Part shown: piece by piece, positions 38,066 through 49,379 of the stretch | Layout of the letters: every line of letters starts with the position of its first letter | How positions within the stretch are numbered: position 1 is the stretch's first letter | From: Polytrichum commune | Lineage: Eukaryota; Streptophyta; Polytrichopsida; Polytrichales; Polytrichaceae | Assembly: GCA_950295325.1 (NCBI GenBank) | Contig: OX485808.1 | Coordinates: 14,572,501-14,636,500 of the forward strand | Direction: 5' to 3' | Length of the DNA: 64,000 nucleotides | Made by a program: the position numbers and the translations under genes | The notes under the pieces: generated by a model | What the model saw: only the letters and a program-made list of their open reading frames with translations | What the model was told of the DNA's origin: nothing | Database searches by the model: none

Positions 38066-40712
38066 CTGAGATTTTTGTATTGATAACAGAAATTCCTTAA
38101 GCTCCTTGTAAATTGGGTGCTCTTGTCGAATGGGCTGTGTGATCTCCATGTGGTCAGAGTCGGGCAAGGTTTTGAACTCTCCGTCAAATGTTTGCATTGA
38201 CTTTTCGGGGATAAGCCGCTCCTGCAAGAGCCTCCATGTCAGTACTACAATCTGGGTTTCCAGTTAAGGAGAATAATAGTAACCCAGGCTTCCCTGTACA
38301 TTGTATGACGAAAAGAAATAGATATCTTACTTTGTTAAGTCCTTCTGAGCAGTAGTACAAATTTAGTTTAGCACATGTTCCTGTCAACTTAAAAATCGAG
38401 CATTCGAAACTTTCCAGAGTTTGGCACCCATAATTTACTGTACTGGCATGTGATTATCAAACGGAAAAGCATGCAGATAGTTCATCATCTCCTTCTGTAT
38501 GCTGATCCAATGTCAAGACAAGTGCTCACCCCGATGAAATTCTTTCCCTCTAGTAGTGCTGACAATTTGATTTGTCTAACATTGTCAGCATCAGATCCAT
38601 ATCTGTCAGCCTCTGCGAACTCAGCCGAGAGCTTCTCCAATGACTTTGATCCCATACTCAAATCCTGGAAAAATTCGACCCGTAATGACTCCTCCGAAAT
38701 AAACTCCCCGAACACATTGGTGACCAGCCTTAAATCTTTTGTAACCAATCCCCCATGGGGAACGGAATAAGAGAAGCAGCCCCGGAGACATTTCAAAAAA
38801 GATTTTGAAAGCTTGGCACGATCAATTTCCTTCCTATCACTTAAATTGGGTAATGACTGCGCCTTTCGATCGAGTTCCACAACCAAATGCTTCATTACGA
38901 TGCCCCCCAGACTATGTCCTACTAACACAATAGGACGGTGCCAACCACCCTCGCCCGAAAGGTCGCTGCAAAAAGAGAACACAATAAGCCCGAGTTTAGG
39001 AAACCCCAAACACCCCCACCCCCAGCTTACATATAGCATAGCAGATAATACGCACTGCGTCCAGGAAGCCTAAACAGATCTGAATGAACAGTGCTGACAG
39101 ACACAAACGAGACACGACCTCATTACATACTCCTGCATCACAAGTTCTTATAAGCACATCTCCTGCAAACGGTGTCGTCCAAAGGTGGACTCCGTACCTG
39201 GACACTAGATGTTTTTGTAGATTTTCTACAACATGTCCAAATCCATCTGCAATCCGGTAGTTCAGGAGGAAAACACGGATGCTCCTGCCCAGATCCTGTG
39301 GCAACCAATCACGGGGCCAGCAGACACCAGGTTTACGACGTTCTATCCAGGTGTCTGCACAATCTCTCATGACATTGCCTTCAAAAAAGATGATGTCCAA
39401 GTTGTTGTCTTTGGGAAAAGGAAAATGTTCCGGCGGCCACACTTGATTCACCATATGGCACTGTTCCACAGGAGGTCGAAAACCACATAAGTAATTCTTT
39501 GAGCTAAAAGAGCACCGCACAACTTGCAGAATTCCAACCTGATCCAGGTTATACGTCATTAATTGGTCCTTATCTTTGGGCTAGTAGTGGATGTTAACGC
39601 TTTTCCGATTAGATTACTTAATTTGCAGAAGGACAGACAGAGGAGTTTATAAAAAGAAAGAAGCTCTCAAAATCAGGTGGAGGTGCCTTGTGCATTACCA
39701 GATTCGGCCGGTGGGAACGCATGGTTTTGAGTGACTTTGGACTTTCTGCATCTGCAAACAGGGCAGTCATAGTAAGACAGCTCTCGAGTACTGGCAGGGT
39801 TACTATTAAGGACATGTCATCTGGTAGATACTAAAATGCACAATGCAATTCTGTCTTCGTAAAATCGATGTCCTATTTTCATTAGATTTGTCCACGACAG
39901 GATGTAGGACCAGGTAAACCTGAATTTTGAAGAAATTGACCTGGAAAGTTTCTTTTATTCGCGTTCAGGGATTCAAGCCTAAGATAGCAACATTACACCC
40001 AAAAGGAATATCCATCATGATGAGGTTTACATTCAGAAGATTATGAATCAAGATGAGTGGGACGCTTGTAACACGTACTTGAAACCGAATTGCTATCCCT
40101 CATATTCCCCATGTTGCTCATAACGTCCACTGCAATGCAAGGGCGTACATAAGAGGTGGTTGCAAAGAAAAGCATAAATGTGGTGTTATACTCTGATAGA
40201 GAAACATTGTAGAGTACGTCAAAGCAAAACTGATCTCTCACTGAATCAGGAGTCGTGAGCACAAAGCTCCACACACCTGGCTCTGACCTGCACTTCCTTA
40301 ATTTGATACGTCTACGTTTGCTATTATCCATTTCCGGTCCTGCATAAAATGTTCTTCACCTTCATGCCTTTTGCAAGCAGTAAAATTTTACTCAAAAGTA
40401 TTGCAGGCTAGAAACAACTGGTAGCTATTCAAGCATCTGCAGGTGCTGTCCAATGCATTTCAAACATGCAAGATTGACCTAGATATACATGCATCTACCT
40501 AGATTTTGGTCGCTTTGCAGCGACTTGACTATTTGGGGGGCTGCTGTGCCCAATCCTGCATCACAGCGATATTTTATAAGTGCAAAGTCCAGTTCACTGC
40601 TACACAAAATTGTAGTAGCAATATCGCACTCTGCATCAGGAACCCGCAGAACTCTTCTTTTGCACATGAAACTGAATCGATCCGAATCCGAATTAAGTTG
40701 ATCACGGACCAC
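38066..40712 (-). CDS. SERAC1-type alpha/beta hydrolase module (3' half of a probable kinase-hydrolase gene)
   Basis: Exons on the minus strand with agreeing phases: 40712-40499, 40339-40079, 39751-39699, 39538-39198, 38965-38530, 38221-38066; together 487 codons with no stop. The first about 180 residues form an unrecognised region (CKRRVLRVPDAECDI, CSSELDFALIKY). The hydrolase follows: strand DIIFFEG, GVCWPRDWLPQDLG typical of SERAC1-like proteins, nucleophile elbow RPIVLVGHSLGG, SYSVPHGG, and DSDHMEITQP with the likely catalytic His. The usual HG after the first strand is EG here. There is no start codon of its own at a sensible place, and the next gene upstream is the kinase on the same strand only 200 bp away, so one fused gene is the best reading. 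The C-terminal exon after 38,066 is not certain. Confidence 0.75.
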
Positions 40713-40801
40713 CTCGAAACAAAATAAGAGGTCGAGTGAGAAGATAAACTCAATGAGCACTTAGTGACATAAGCGTTAGATCCCGGTGCGTAATAATTTA
40801 C

Positions 40802-42594
40802 CCCGAGGCTTCACAGTCAACTTTCCTGGGCAGATCTTGTCTTTATAATCAGACCAGTTGTGTAGAGAGGCAACTAAGAAAACTCAACAAATACCCCGCT
40901 TCGAGAAACTCACCAAGAATCTGAACAACCTTGCGCACTATCCCCTGGAAAATTCGCCTCCAATCTCCTGGGTGCAGGGTACTCCCATCTGAAACCAGCC
41001 GTCGTCTTGGCATTTGCTTCAACTTACCACGCCTGCCGATGTAGGAAAAATGATCATAACTGTTCTCTGGCTGCACTATCTTTAGACTTAGTAGTTTCGC
41101 ATGCCTTAGCATGCGCCAGATATCCGAGAATGTCGGCCGATCCTCGGGATTTTTCTCCCAGCAGCTGGTGATGCAAAACTTCAAGTATTCTGGAGTCTCG
41201 TCCGGTAGATGAGGTCGAACACCAGACTTCAAGATCGTGAGAAGACTCCCCTTTGACTCATTTATAAATGGTGTTTGACCACTCAGTATTTCCGAGCATG
41301 TCATCCCAAAACTCCAGATATCAGCCTTTGGGGGAAATGACCTGCCCTGCTCTCCATCTTTCCAACCTAAAACCTCTGGTGCAGAGTAAGGAGTAGTACC
41401 GACACGTTTAGAGATCGGGGCCGTTGTGGAACTCATGGTGTATCCTTTGGCTGAACCGAAGTCTCCCAGTTTTACGTGCACATAGCCTTCCTCAAAGAGC
41501 TCGCCAAAACTTTCTTTGCTGACCAGCGTCAAGAGCACGTTCCCAGTTTTGAGGTCTCTGTGCACCAGCTTCTTGCGATACAAATGCCACATTGCTTTTG
41601 CTATCTGCAGCATGATGTCGATGGCTACAGGTAGTGGAAATGGCATTCTAAGCGCAGGTGATTTCTCCAATTTCCGCTTTATGTGATTAAGAAGATCGGT
41701 TGGTAGGTGCTCCATGAGGATATGAGATGTAGGAGGTTGATCTGGTGCGCGGGGGGCCTCCCAATACCTGTAGTACCGGACGACATGAGGATGCTGATGT
41801 TCTTTCAGACGGCGGGCTTCGTCAGCATCTAAGTTATTGTGAAGCTTCAAAGCACATCGGCGTCCAAACCATGTCACATCCAGGACCGTTCCAGAGCTAC
41901 CTTGTCCTATTATTCCAGAGTCGCTTTGCCCTGATAATCCATAATTCACTTTGTAATGATTTAACTTTGACAAAACTTCCTCCGCATGCACCTGCTCACT
42001 CGTCAACTCAGATTGCAAAAATGCTAAGAGAATGGTCTCATCTTGGAGTTGATCTTCACTGTTAGCACGTGCCTCTCTCACCTCGACCAATAACTTCTCT
42101 CTATCGACTTGAGCAGCTTTTTCCAGCTCATGGTCCTCTGCATAGAGACTGTGTAACAGGTCACCAAACCTTGTTTCCGCAGTTCCTAGGAGTTTGAACT
42201 CATCATATTCTTCGGGCCTTAAGCCCCTCACTATGACTTCCAGTATAGATGTCCACCATTTCAAATGGAGAATAATGTCCACGATGTCCGACTTGATGTC
42301 GTACAGCGTTAGAGCTACCTCCAGCCATGATGAATTTCGGCAGCAGCATTGATGGACCAGAGATTCAGCTCCTTTTACTACAGAATAAAGCTCAAGAAAG
42401 GCTTTCCGATTTCTGTGATAAACAGACCTAAGACTCCTCTCTCCGTTCTTCAAAAATCTTCTGGTTTCCAGAAGTTCTCGAGCTAGATACTGGCACTGAG
42501 CAGTATTTAATTTCAAATTATCGCCGTTTTCACCTAAAGCGAGTCCTTCCACAACGTCTATTGAGGACAACAGAAGCTGGAAGTAGTCGGTCAT
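40802..42594 (-). CDS. MLKL-like helical N-terminus plus protein kinase (5' half of a probable kinase-hydrolase gene)
   Basis: A single large exon 42594-40914 (ATG at 42594) encodes 560 residues, ending at donor GTGAGT. Residues about 1-215 are helical, with QCQYLARELLETRRFL, and resemble the four-helix/HeLo-type domain at the N-terminus of plant MLKL-like kinases. The kinase domain follows: glycine loop IIGQGSSGTV (228-237), lysine in CALK (250), HRDLKTGN (345-352), DFG (378-380), APE (405-407), so it should be active. About 75 residues after the domain end in a basic tail (MPRRRL). A short next exon 40840-40802 keeps the frame (DKICPGKLTVKPR). Its phase does not match the following exon at 40712, so the junction to the hydrolase part is unresolved. 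An AG directly before the ATG suggests a leader intron. Cytoplasmic signalling role is inference. Confidence 0.82.
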
Positions 42595-43530
42595 ATCTGC
42601 TCGAGATGCGCATAATCACTTTCAGATGGTTACTTGAAGGAGAAATCCACATCACTGGCAAATTCGGTATTGGTAGCAGACCTTGCGTTGGGGAGGAGAT
42701 TCCAGCTTCCTGGCGTAACGTGCACCATTGTTAAAATACCCTCCAAGAATCTGTGAAGCAACATTGAGATGATAAGTACATTCTCCAAATGCAAATGACC
42801 AACATTTAATGTTGAGCCAATGTTGAAACACATTCTTTAGGGTTTAATTTCGGTGTTGACTAAACATATGAGCATCGATTGAACTCGTGGTTCGATCTTT
42901 TAGGCCATTCAAACAATGACATACAGAAACAAATGATTCAAATTGCAACCCTATGTTTGGCAAGCACTGATTCAATGTTGTAATCGACGTTATTGAATCA
43001 ATGTGAAATATATCAGTGTTGATATATGACTCTAGAGGTGTGATGCAATTCATCAACGCTCTGGGCTGTCCTACTTGAGTACTGAAAATATGCTTTGTTA
43101 ACTCCTCAGAATTACATGTTACCTTTCCTGAACTCGACATCAGATAAGAAAATCGACGGATTATTTTACTAGCATCCATCATAGCGAGACGGTCATTCTA
43201 ACACAGTTTTCTATCTCATTCTGGTATTCGCATAGAAGCCATGGCCACTGTTATTTTACTCTCATGCATAACTGAAGATCGAATCTCAATTCATTTGAAA
43301 AGTGAATGACTCTGGAAGCCTAACATGACGAACGTAAAGAGACTTCAAAACTCCCTGCTGCAACTGGAAACCTATGACAAAAAGAAATGAACATCGATGA
43401 AATTTGTTCAGCTATAAATCCCGATCGCTTCACGAGGGACTTAATCATCTTCCAATCAAGTGGAAGAATACGTGCAAATAACTTTATTATCTTACACATA
43501 TTTACATAACCCTCTGTACTGGTCAAAAAT
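42595..43530. other. Upstream region of the kinase gene
   Basis: No recognised gene. A 112-codon open frame at 42,844-43,182 (minus, ATG start) has no domain I know and is probably chance. The region probably holds the leader intron of the kinase gene. Confidence 0.35.
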
Positions 43531-43537
43531 CCAAAAC

Positions 43538-44290
43538 ACGTCTAGAGAAGTCAAAAATCCTTCACTTATCCTGCAAAGGCAGAGGAGAGTAGTGCTGTAT
43601 ACAATAAACCTATCCCTCAGCATTTTAAATACGCCCAAACACGTCACCACTCAAAGGATAGTCAATACCTGCAAGTTGTACCGCTACAACCATACTATTC
43701 TCATGAAAGACTCTCCGACAATCCTTCCTTCCAAGTTCAATACCGCCTCGACGATAACGATATTCTCCTGATGCAACGAATGCTGAACACAAACCACGTT
43801 CCTCACCACCGTAACAAACAACGAAATTCGCAATTCAACCTGCCTCCTAATCCTCTACTAAAGAAATGCCGCTTACTCGACAAGTTCAAAGCGGCTTCAC
43901 CGAGTTCCAGCCTAAAATTAAGTCAAAAAGACGTCTAGAGAAGTCATCCAAATCCTCCAGACATCCTGCACAGAAGAGGAGAGTGGTACTGTATAGAATA
44001 AAGCTATTCTTGCTGTCAAGGTTGTGAAACTCGGCACTTTAAATAAGTCCAAATCCCTCACCATTTGCCAAATGATAGACAATGCCTGCAAGTTATACCG
44101 TGATGACTATGTTTTTATCACGAAGACGCTCCCGCAATCCCCCCTTCCAAGTTCAATACCCGGCTCGACGGTAGCGATATTCTCCTGCTGCAACGAACGG
44201 TGAACACTAGCCACGTTCCTCACCATCGCATCAATCAACGGAATCCATTCGCAATTCAACCTGCCTCCTCATCCTCTTTGAAGGAAACGC
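43538..44290 (+). repeat. About 390-bp tandem duplication upstream of the kinase gene
   Basis: Copy 1 (about 43,538-43,860) and copy 2 (about 43,929-44,290) share, in order, CGTCTAGAGAAGTC, CCTTCCAAGTTCAATAC, GATATTCTCCTG, CACGTTCCTCACCA and TTCGCAATTCAACCTGCCTC. Identity is moderate with several indels, so the duplication is not recent. Confidence 0.75.
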
Positions 44291-44689
44291 TATATCAATC
44301 CACCATCCCGCCTTCACGGAATTCCAGCCATAAATCAAGAAACTCGACAAAACCTCGTACTCTGCACTACTGGCAGTCTCGCTTCAACACTAACACCAAA
44401 CCTTTCCTACATCCACGCTAAGAAAGCACCTCGGCGTTGGATACTCTTGCCACACCGAACTCCCGCCACTCTTAATATTCAAGAATCAAGACAGACAACA
44501 CGTAGTAAGACACACACACTCCAGACCTCTAGCAACTTTTAGCTTCACCATTACCACCACACCTCTCCACAGCGTCTCTCTCACTCGAGTACATGTTCCT
44601 GCGTCTCCGAAATAACTCGATCTTCTTCCACAGTAACCAACTCAAATTCCTAAAAATTTCTACATACTTTCTAAACAATACTGAGAATT

Positions 44690-44940
44690 CAGGTACACCC
44701 GAGGCTGCATTTGGGTGCTTCCTGGAGGTGCACTTCGCGAAGATCGATGTGTCGGCGACGCACCCGACGATCCGAGGAGGCGAAGACTGCAACAAAGTCG
44801 TCGGAGCGCGGTTAAACAGGCTGAGTACCCGGATACCACACTGGGAACGCGTCGCCTGGGCCGGCCGTCCCGCTGCTTCCAGGGCTGGCCGTGAGTGGCT
44901 CTTGGGAAAGTACCGTGCGGGAATAGGGAGCCTTTCTTGT
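44690..44940. promoter_or_regulatory. GC-rich patch, candidate promoter of the kinase/hydrolase gene
   Basis: Clear local rise in GC and CG dinucleotides (44,740-44,930) in AT-rich surroundings, 2.1 kb upstream of the kinase start, with no other gene nearby. Resembles the patch upstream of CHUP1. An open frame crosses it (44,593-44,943) but has no recognisable domain. Confidence 0.25.
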
Positions 44941-44977
44941 TAAAGGATATTAACAGTAAATATTATTTATTTATCTA

Positions 44978-45002
44978 TGTATCTATATATATATATATAT
45001 AT
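44978..45002. repeat. (TA)n microsatellite
   Basis: TA repeat following TATTTATTTATCTATCTAT-like degenerate sequence. Confidence 0.8.
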
Positions 45003-45088
45003 CACTAAATTTCTTTAGAATAAGTTGGCCCAAGTAGGCTACGAAGTGCATTGCCCCTTGTCATATATAGGATGCCACATGCATATAT

Positions 45089-45236
45089 TCCGTCTGGGTT
45101 TGGTAGAAAATCAGTAGATGCCACACTAATTATGGTAGTTTCGCTATCTCACTCACAAGAGTATTCCGTCTGGGTTTCGTAGAAAATCAGTAGATGCTAC
45201 ACTAATTATGGTATTTTCGCTATCTCACTTACAAGA
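45089..45236 (+). repeat. 74-bp tandem duplication
   Basis: Two nearly identical adjacent copies beginning CCGTCTGGGTTTGGTAGAA and CCGTCTGGGTTTCGTAGAA, each ending CTCACAAGAGTAT or CTTACAAGAGTAT. Few differences, so it is young. Confidence 0.85.
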
Positions 45237-45239
45237 GTA

Positions 45240-47110
45240 TTTGTTGTAAAAACTTGCACACTGACATGAAATGAAATTGGCTTTAGTGTTCGGGAAGTCT
45301 AAAGGTCGATGGGACTGAAACTACATTAGGATGGTTTCAAACCGACTTATTTTTTAGAATGGCAAAGTGCGGTAGCCTTCATGAGATAAGAGACTAATGT
45401 CAACTTGATGATCCGATTGAAAGAAAGACTTGACATGTGGAATTAGGTTGCCCCACGTTTTGAATATATTGACATTCCACACTATTTTGACCATTCATTA
45501 CCATGGTATAAAATACATTGTTAATTACTTTGTTGTGGTTCTATACATATGAATATACAAAGTTTCAAGTTTTTGTGATATGGTTTTGATCGGAGGCAAT
45601 ATGCATGGGGGGAAAAGGCAACCTAACTGCACATATGAGTGTAGATGGAGGATGGCCTTACTGGTTTTGGATTTGGCCTCAAGCACAACAACACACATTC
45701 TTAACCCCTTAAAAGCCTAATCAACCAACTTCAAAGTGGGATGTCTATGTTTTTGGAAGTCAATGGTACAAAGAAGCCTTTTTCTTGAGGGCTAAAGGGG
45801 CCAAATATCGAAACAAACTTGGGGACCACGATAAAAATGTGTTTAGACATCCGGTTCACACAATGGTAGGGGCCATCATTACTCCAGCTACCACCTGTCT
45901 AGGGTCACAAAGCTTCATGAGTGCCACCTTCCACTAACTTGGAGGCTACATGTCTTCTCTCAGTTGTTTTCCTCCTCTACATGTAGCCAACGGTGCGACA
46001 CCCTTGCAAACGGATTTGAGTCCCATCGCCACGTGCAAGATCTCCTACATCCATTCCCCCCCTCTCTTAAGTCTTCATCACCACTTCATTCATCGCCTCT
46101 GAGCTCTTCATCACCATAGCAGTCATAGATTGCCAATCCACCATTGCCTTGGGTAGGGCCATTGTGTTTGGTTTCATCGCCCAATGCATTAGTTGCTAAT
46201 GCTTGATAATGGTAATTTTAATGACTAGTTACTAGTCTTTGTTGATTATTCCCTAGTTTCAACTTGTGGCCAACCCTCCCCCCACAATCAACCTTGAATG
46301 TGAATCTTGAATCCCTGTCAATCACAACCATCGCCAAGGGAAGAGGGGGGGGGGGGGTTAAAGTTAAAGCACAACACTACTCTTGAACAATACTTCATTA
46401 GCTTGAGGAATGTGTGTGATCCAAGGCCTTTGGATGTGCCCTTTATTTGTAAGCGTGCTTGCTAAGCTTGTGAGTCGGAGGCGTCCTCCTATGGGAGCAA
46501 GAGTTATGGCCTTAAGTGTTCTACCCCTCCCCAAGAGGTATGCCCCTCACACCAAGCCAACTCCAAGAGAAAACCATGTTTTTAGCTAATTTGAGGTTTG
46601 GCTTTAGGCCCTCACAACCATTTTTTAGACTCAAACAATGTATGTATCGCCTTTGACTACTACTTTATATTTGAAATATTGCCGTATATTTCAATTGTGC
46701 TTTCATTGTGTATAGCCAATGTGTGAAAATATCAAATAATTATTGTCAATATATACTAAATAAACATGTTTGTCATAGCCACATATGCAACAATTTGTGA
46801 TTGTCTAAAGCCAACCAATCAATATTCAAAGTACTCCCAAGAAAGAGTTAGTACAAAGGTACCAAATCGATTCATTTTCAATCAAAATTGAGTAGCTATC
46901 AAAGTCCCACACCACATCTATTAAGTAGTTCTTAAGAATCCATTATCAATATTTTGCATAGCACATATGCCTTTAGAAAGGCTCACACATCAATTTTCTT
47001 TCCTTTGTTACAAACTTTAGTATTTCATATAACAACAAGGCTCTTGACTTCACTTTTGATTCATCTTCACCTTGCAAGTGGTGAGTGTTCCATTTCTCAC
47101 TTAACCATGC
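45240..47110. other. Intergenic sequence without recognised genes
   Basis: No coding region or RNA gene recognised. The G-tract near 46,347 and AT-rich stretches are low-complexity. Confidence 0.4.
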
Positions 47111-47112
47111 TA

Positions 47113-47512
47113 CACTAAATATGATATTTAGTGTTTGATTATATTTAATGTTGTTATCAGCCTGCCTTGCTCAACTCTAATTTTCAATTCCTTGACAATT
47201 AATGTTAGACATAATGTGCCGCTATCTTCCCTACTGCCACTTCCCTTTTATGAAGCAAGGATCTCAGTGGACTTGTGATTTTAGGTGTGGCACCCCACTT
47301 TACTGCTCATTGATCTCTCGTTTGCCAAAGTCAATGGTATTTTTTTCATATCCTTACTAACACTAAATTCAAACATGTAACTTCCACATATTACCATAGT
47401 TGATATTTAGTGTTTGAGTTTACATTTAATGTTACTTACTCTCATAGGATTATTGACATTTAGTGTGTGAGTTCGCATTTAATGTATCAAACACTAAATA
47501 TCCTTTTTAGTG
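47113..47512. mobile_element. TA-flanked MITE, ACACTAAATAT family, copy 2
   Basis: Left terminus CACTAAATATGATATTTAGTG and the inverted right terminus CACTAAAAAGGATATTTAGTG are each flanked by TA (47,111-12 and 47,513-14). The interior matches copy 1 (13,982-14,319) in opposite orientation, confirming one family. No coding sequence. Confidence 0.72.
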
Positions 47513-48024
47513 TAGTGGTCCAATCATTGTAGGAGTCGATTGATAAGTTTAATACTTCTTCGCATTTGAGAGGCTTGACTAGGTTGACCTTTTCGGGATA
47601 AATATTTACTACTATAGAATGTGGGAATCTTTAACACACATCCATTTGATGGATCATGTTCTATGTGACTTTTAAGTGATAGCTTAACCTAATAAACCTT
47701 TTAAAAAAAATTAAAAAAACCCCCACCAAAAACACGTTGAATTGACCTTTGAAAGTCAGATACTATAGGATTAAACTTATAAATTGAAACCACACATAAA
47801 AATTCCATAAAATGTAGTATTGACTGACATGAGTCAACCTTCCTTTAAAAAAAAGGTAGTATAATAATCATGCCAATATTGGTAATAACCCTAAAGATAG
47901 AGTTGCTTAAAAAACAATGTTGCGATTGCTTCATGCATGGCACTTCCAAAGCTCCTTTGCCTTGTTAGTCAGTGATATGGAGTTCTTTCTACACTCAGAA
48001 TCACACATGCATTCTTCATACTTA

Positions 48025-48409
48025 GGGCCGGTTCACACTATGCCCAAGTCAAGAGGAGAAGCATCACTTTTCTGGACCAAACTATGTCGAGAGGAGAAGC
48101 CTTTGGGCTGAAAAAGTATATTAAAATAATCCACTTGAAGCCTTTTGAATATTTTAATGAAAAAAAAGTTCGGCCTCTTGACGGAAGTTTGGGTCGAGCA
48201 TTTTGCTCGACCCAAACTTTGCTCGAGAGGCCGAACTCTTGGCGCCATAACTTCCTAAAAGTGCTGCCAGGTAGGCTCTTTTGGAGGCGACGTCCTTTGG
48301 ACTTCGGCCACTAGTGTGAAGGCCGAGAGGACGGACTTTGGACATTTGAGCATTTTCATTGGTCCAAACGCTTCTCCTCTCGAAGTTTGGCCATAGTGTG
48401 AACCGGCCC
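48025..48409. mobile_element. PIF/Harbinger-like MITE with TTA target duplication
   Basis: Starts GGGCCGGTTCACACTATG and ends with its inverted copy CATAGTGTGAACCGGCCC; both sides carry TTA (48,022-24 and 48,410-12). The centre holds a perfect 16-bp-arm hairpin with a 3-base loop (48,185-48,219, arm AAGTTTGGGTCGAGCA) nested in a wider inverted repeat (GTTCGGCCTCTTGA / CTCGAGAGGCCGAAC). Confidence 0.8.
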
Positions 48410-48519
48410 TTATATTCTAAAAACTATTCTCAATTGTACAAGGCTGATACGAAAATTCTTCATGCTATGATAATAGTGCCACCAAAACATCTAGGGTTTT
48501 GTGCCATAACACCATGTCT

Positions 48520-48650
48520 AACATAGCATTATTGAGCAGTTTGCGTTCGTTCATGTGGACCCCAAGAATATAAGCATGGGATGTCGCAGCTAGTGAGGAT
48601 TCAATATGAATCTGCATGAACGAACGCATACTGCTTAATAATATTATGAA
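48520..48650. repeat. Short inverted repeat (TGCGTTCGTTCATG arms)
   Basis: The left arm (about 48,523-48,560) contains AGCAGTTTGCGTTCGTTCAT and the right arm (48,612-48,650) contains ATGAACGAACGCATACTGCT. The segment between includes CATGGGATGT, also found near 26,530 next to TGTGTTCGTTCTATGG, so this is a small dispersed element. Confidence 0.5.
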
Positions 48651-48908
48651 AGTGTTTCATCATTGTTTTTGTCAAGTAGCAATGTCGCCATGTTATTGTA
48701 TAATGCAAGGAGTTGTTATTGTTGTTGCACCATCGGAAATGATTTTCGTAGTTGTGACCACAAGCTTCAAAGTATCTTAGAGCACGCATTAAATTTCATG
48801 GAATGTATGGTAAATGAGCATGTATTCATGAATTTCGTATCACTCAATAAAAAAGAAACATTCACTAATTTTGGGATTCGGGAAAATAGTGCATGTTTCG
48901 GGGAATAG

Positions 48909-49152
48909 TACCACACATGATAAAGGGGATATTCATTGTAGTAGGTTTGTGGGGCCTTGAACATACTTGCCATTTGATGTGGGTGGTCATTGTGACATGG
49001 GCCCATTTACATGTGTTGAGTCGAGTTTATGAATTGCAGATCAAACTCAGGTTACGTAAATGGGGTCATGTCACAATGACCGCCCATGTTGAATGGCAAG
49101 CGTTCCAAGACCATGTTTCTTACTACAATGCTTATCCCAATTAGTGTGTGTG
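48909..49152. mobile_element. Fold-back element with roughly 95-bp arms
   Basis: The left arm (48,909-49,008) and right arm (49,045-49,152) are inverted: CATTGTAGTA, CTTGCCATT, GTCATTGTGACATG and CCATTTAC occur in both in matching order. The whole can form a long hairpin with a loop of about 36 bases. Confidence 0.65.
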
Positions 49153-49379
49153 ATATTAATTCGCAATACACTCACTGTTTTTCCAAATCTCAAAATATAT
49201 GGGGGTTGAATTTTTTACTGAGTGATACTAAATTATGAATACACGATCATTACCATAATTTTCAAGATAATTAGTGCGTGCTCTACAGTGCTTGTAGAGT
49301 GATAGAAAAATTTATATGCAAACACATGCATGTCAATGAAAAATGTTGCTTTAAATAGTATTTTCAGTGATTATGTGGT

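Noticed and set aside
37591..38187. 198-codon open frame on the minus strand
   Set aside because: It is out of phase with the hydrolase exon it overlaps, and half of it is the 115-bp tandem duplication; no domain-like pattern.
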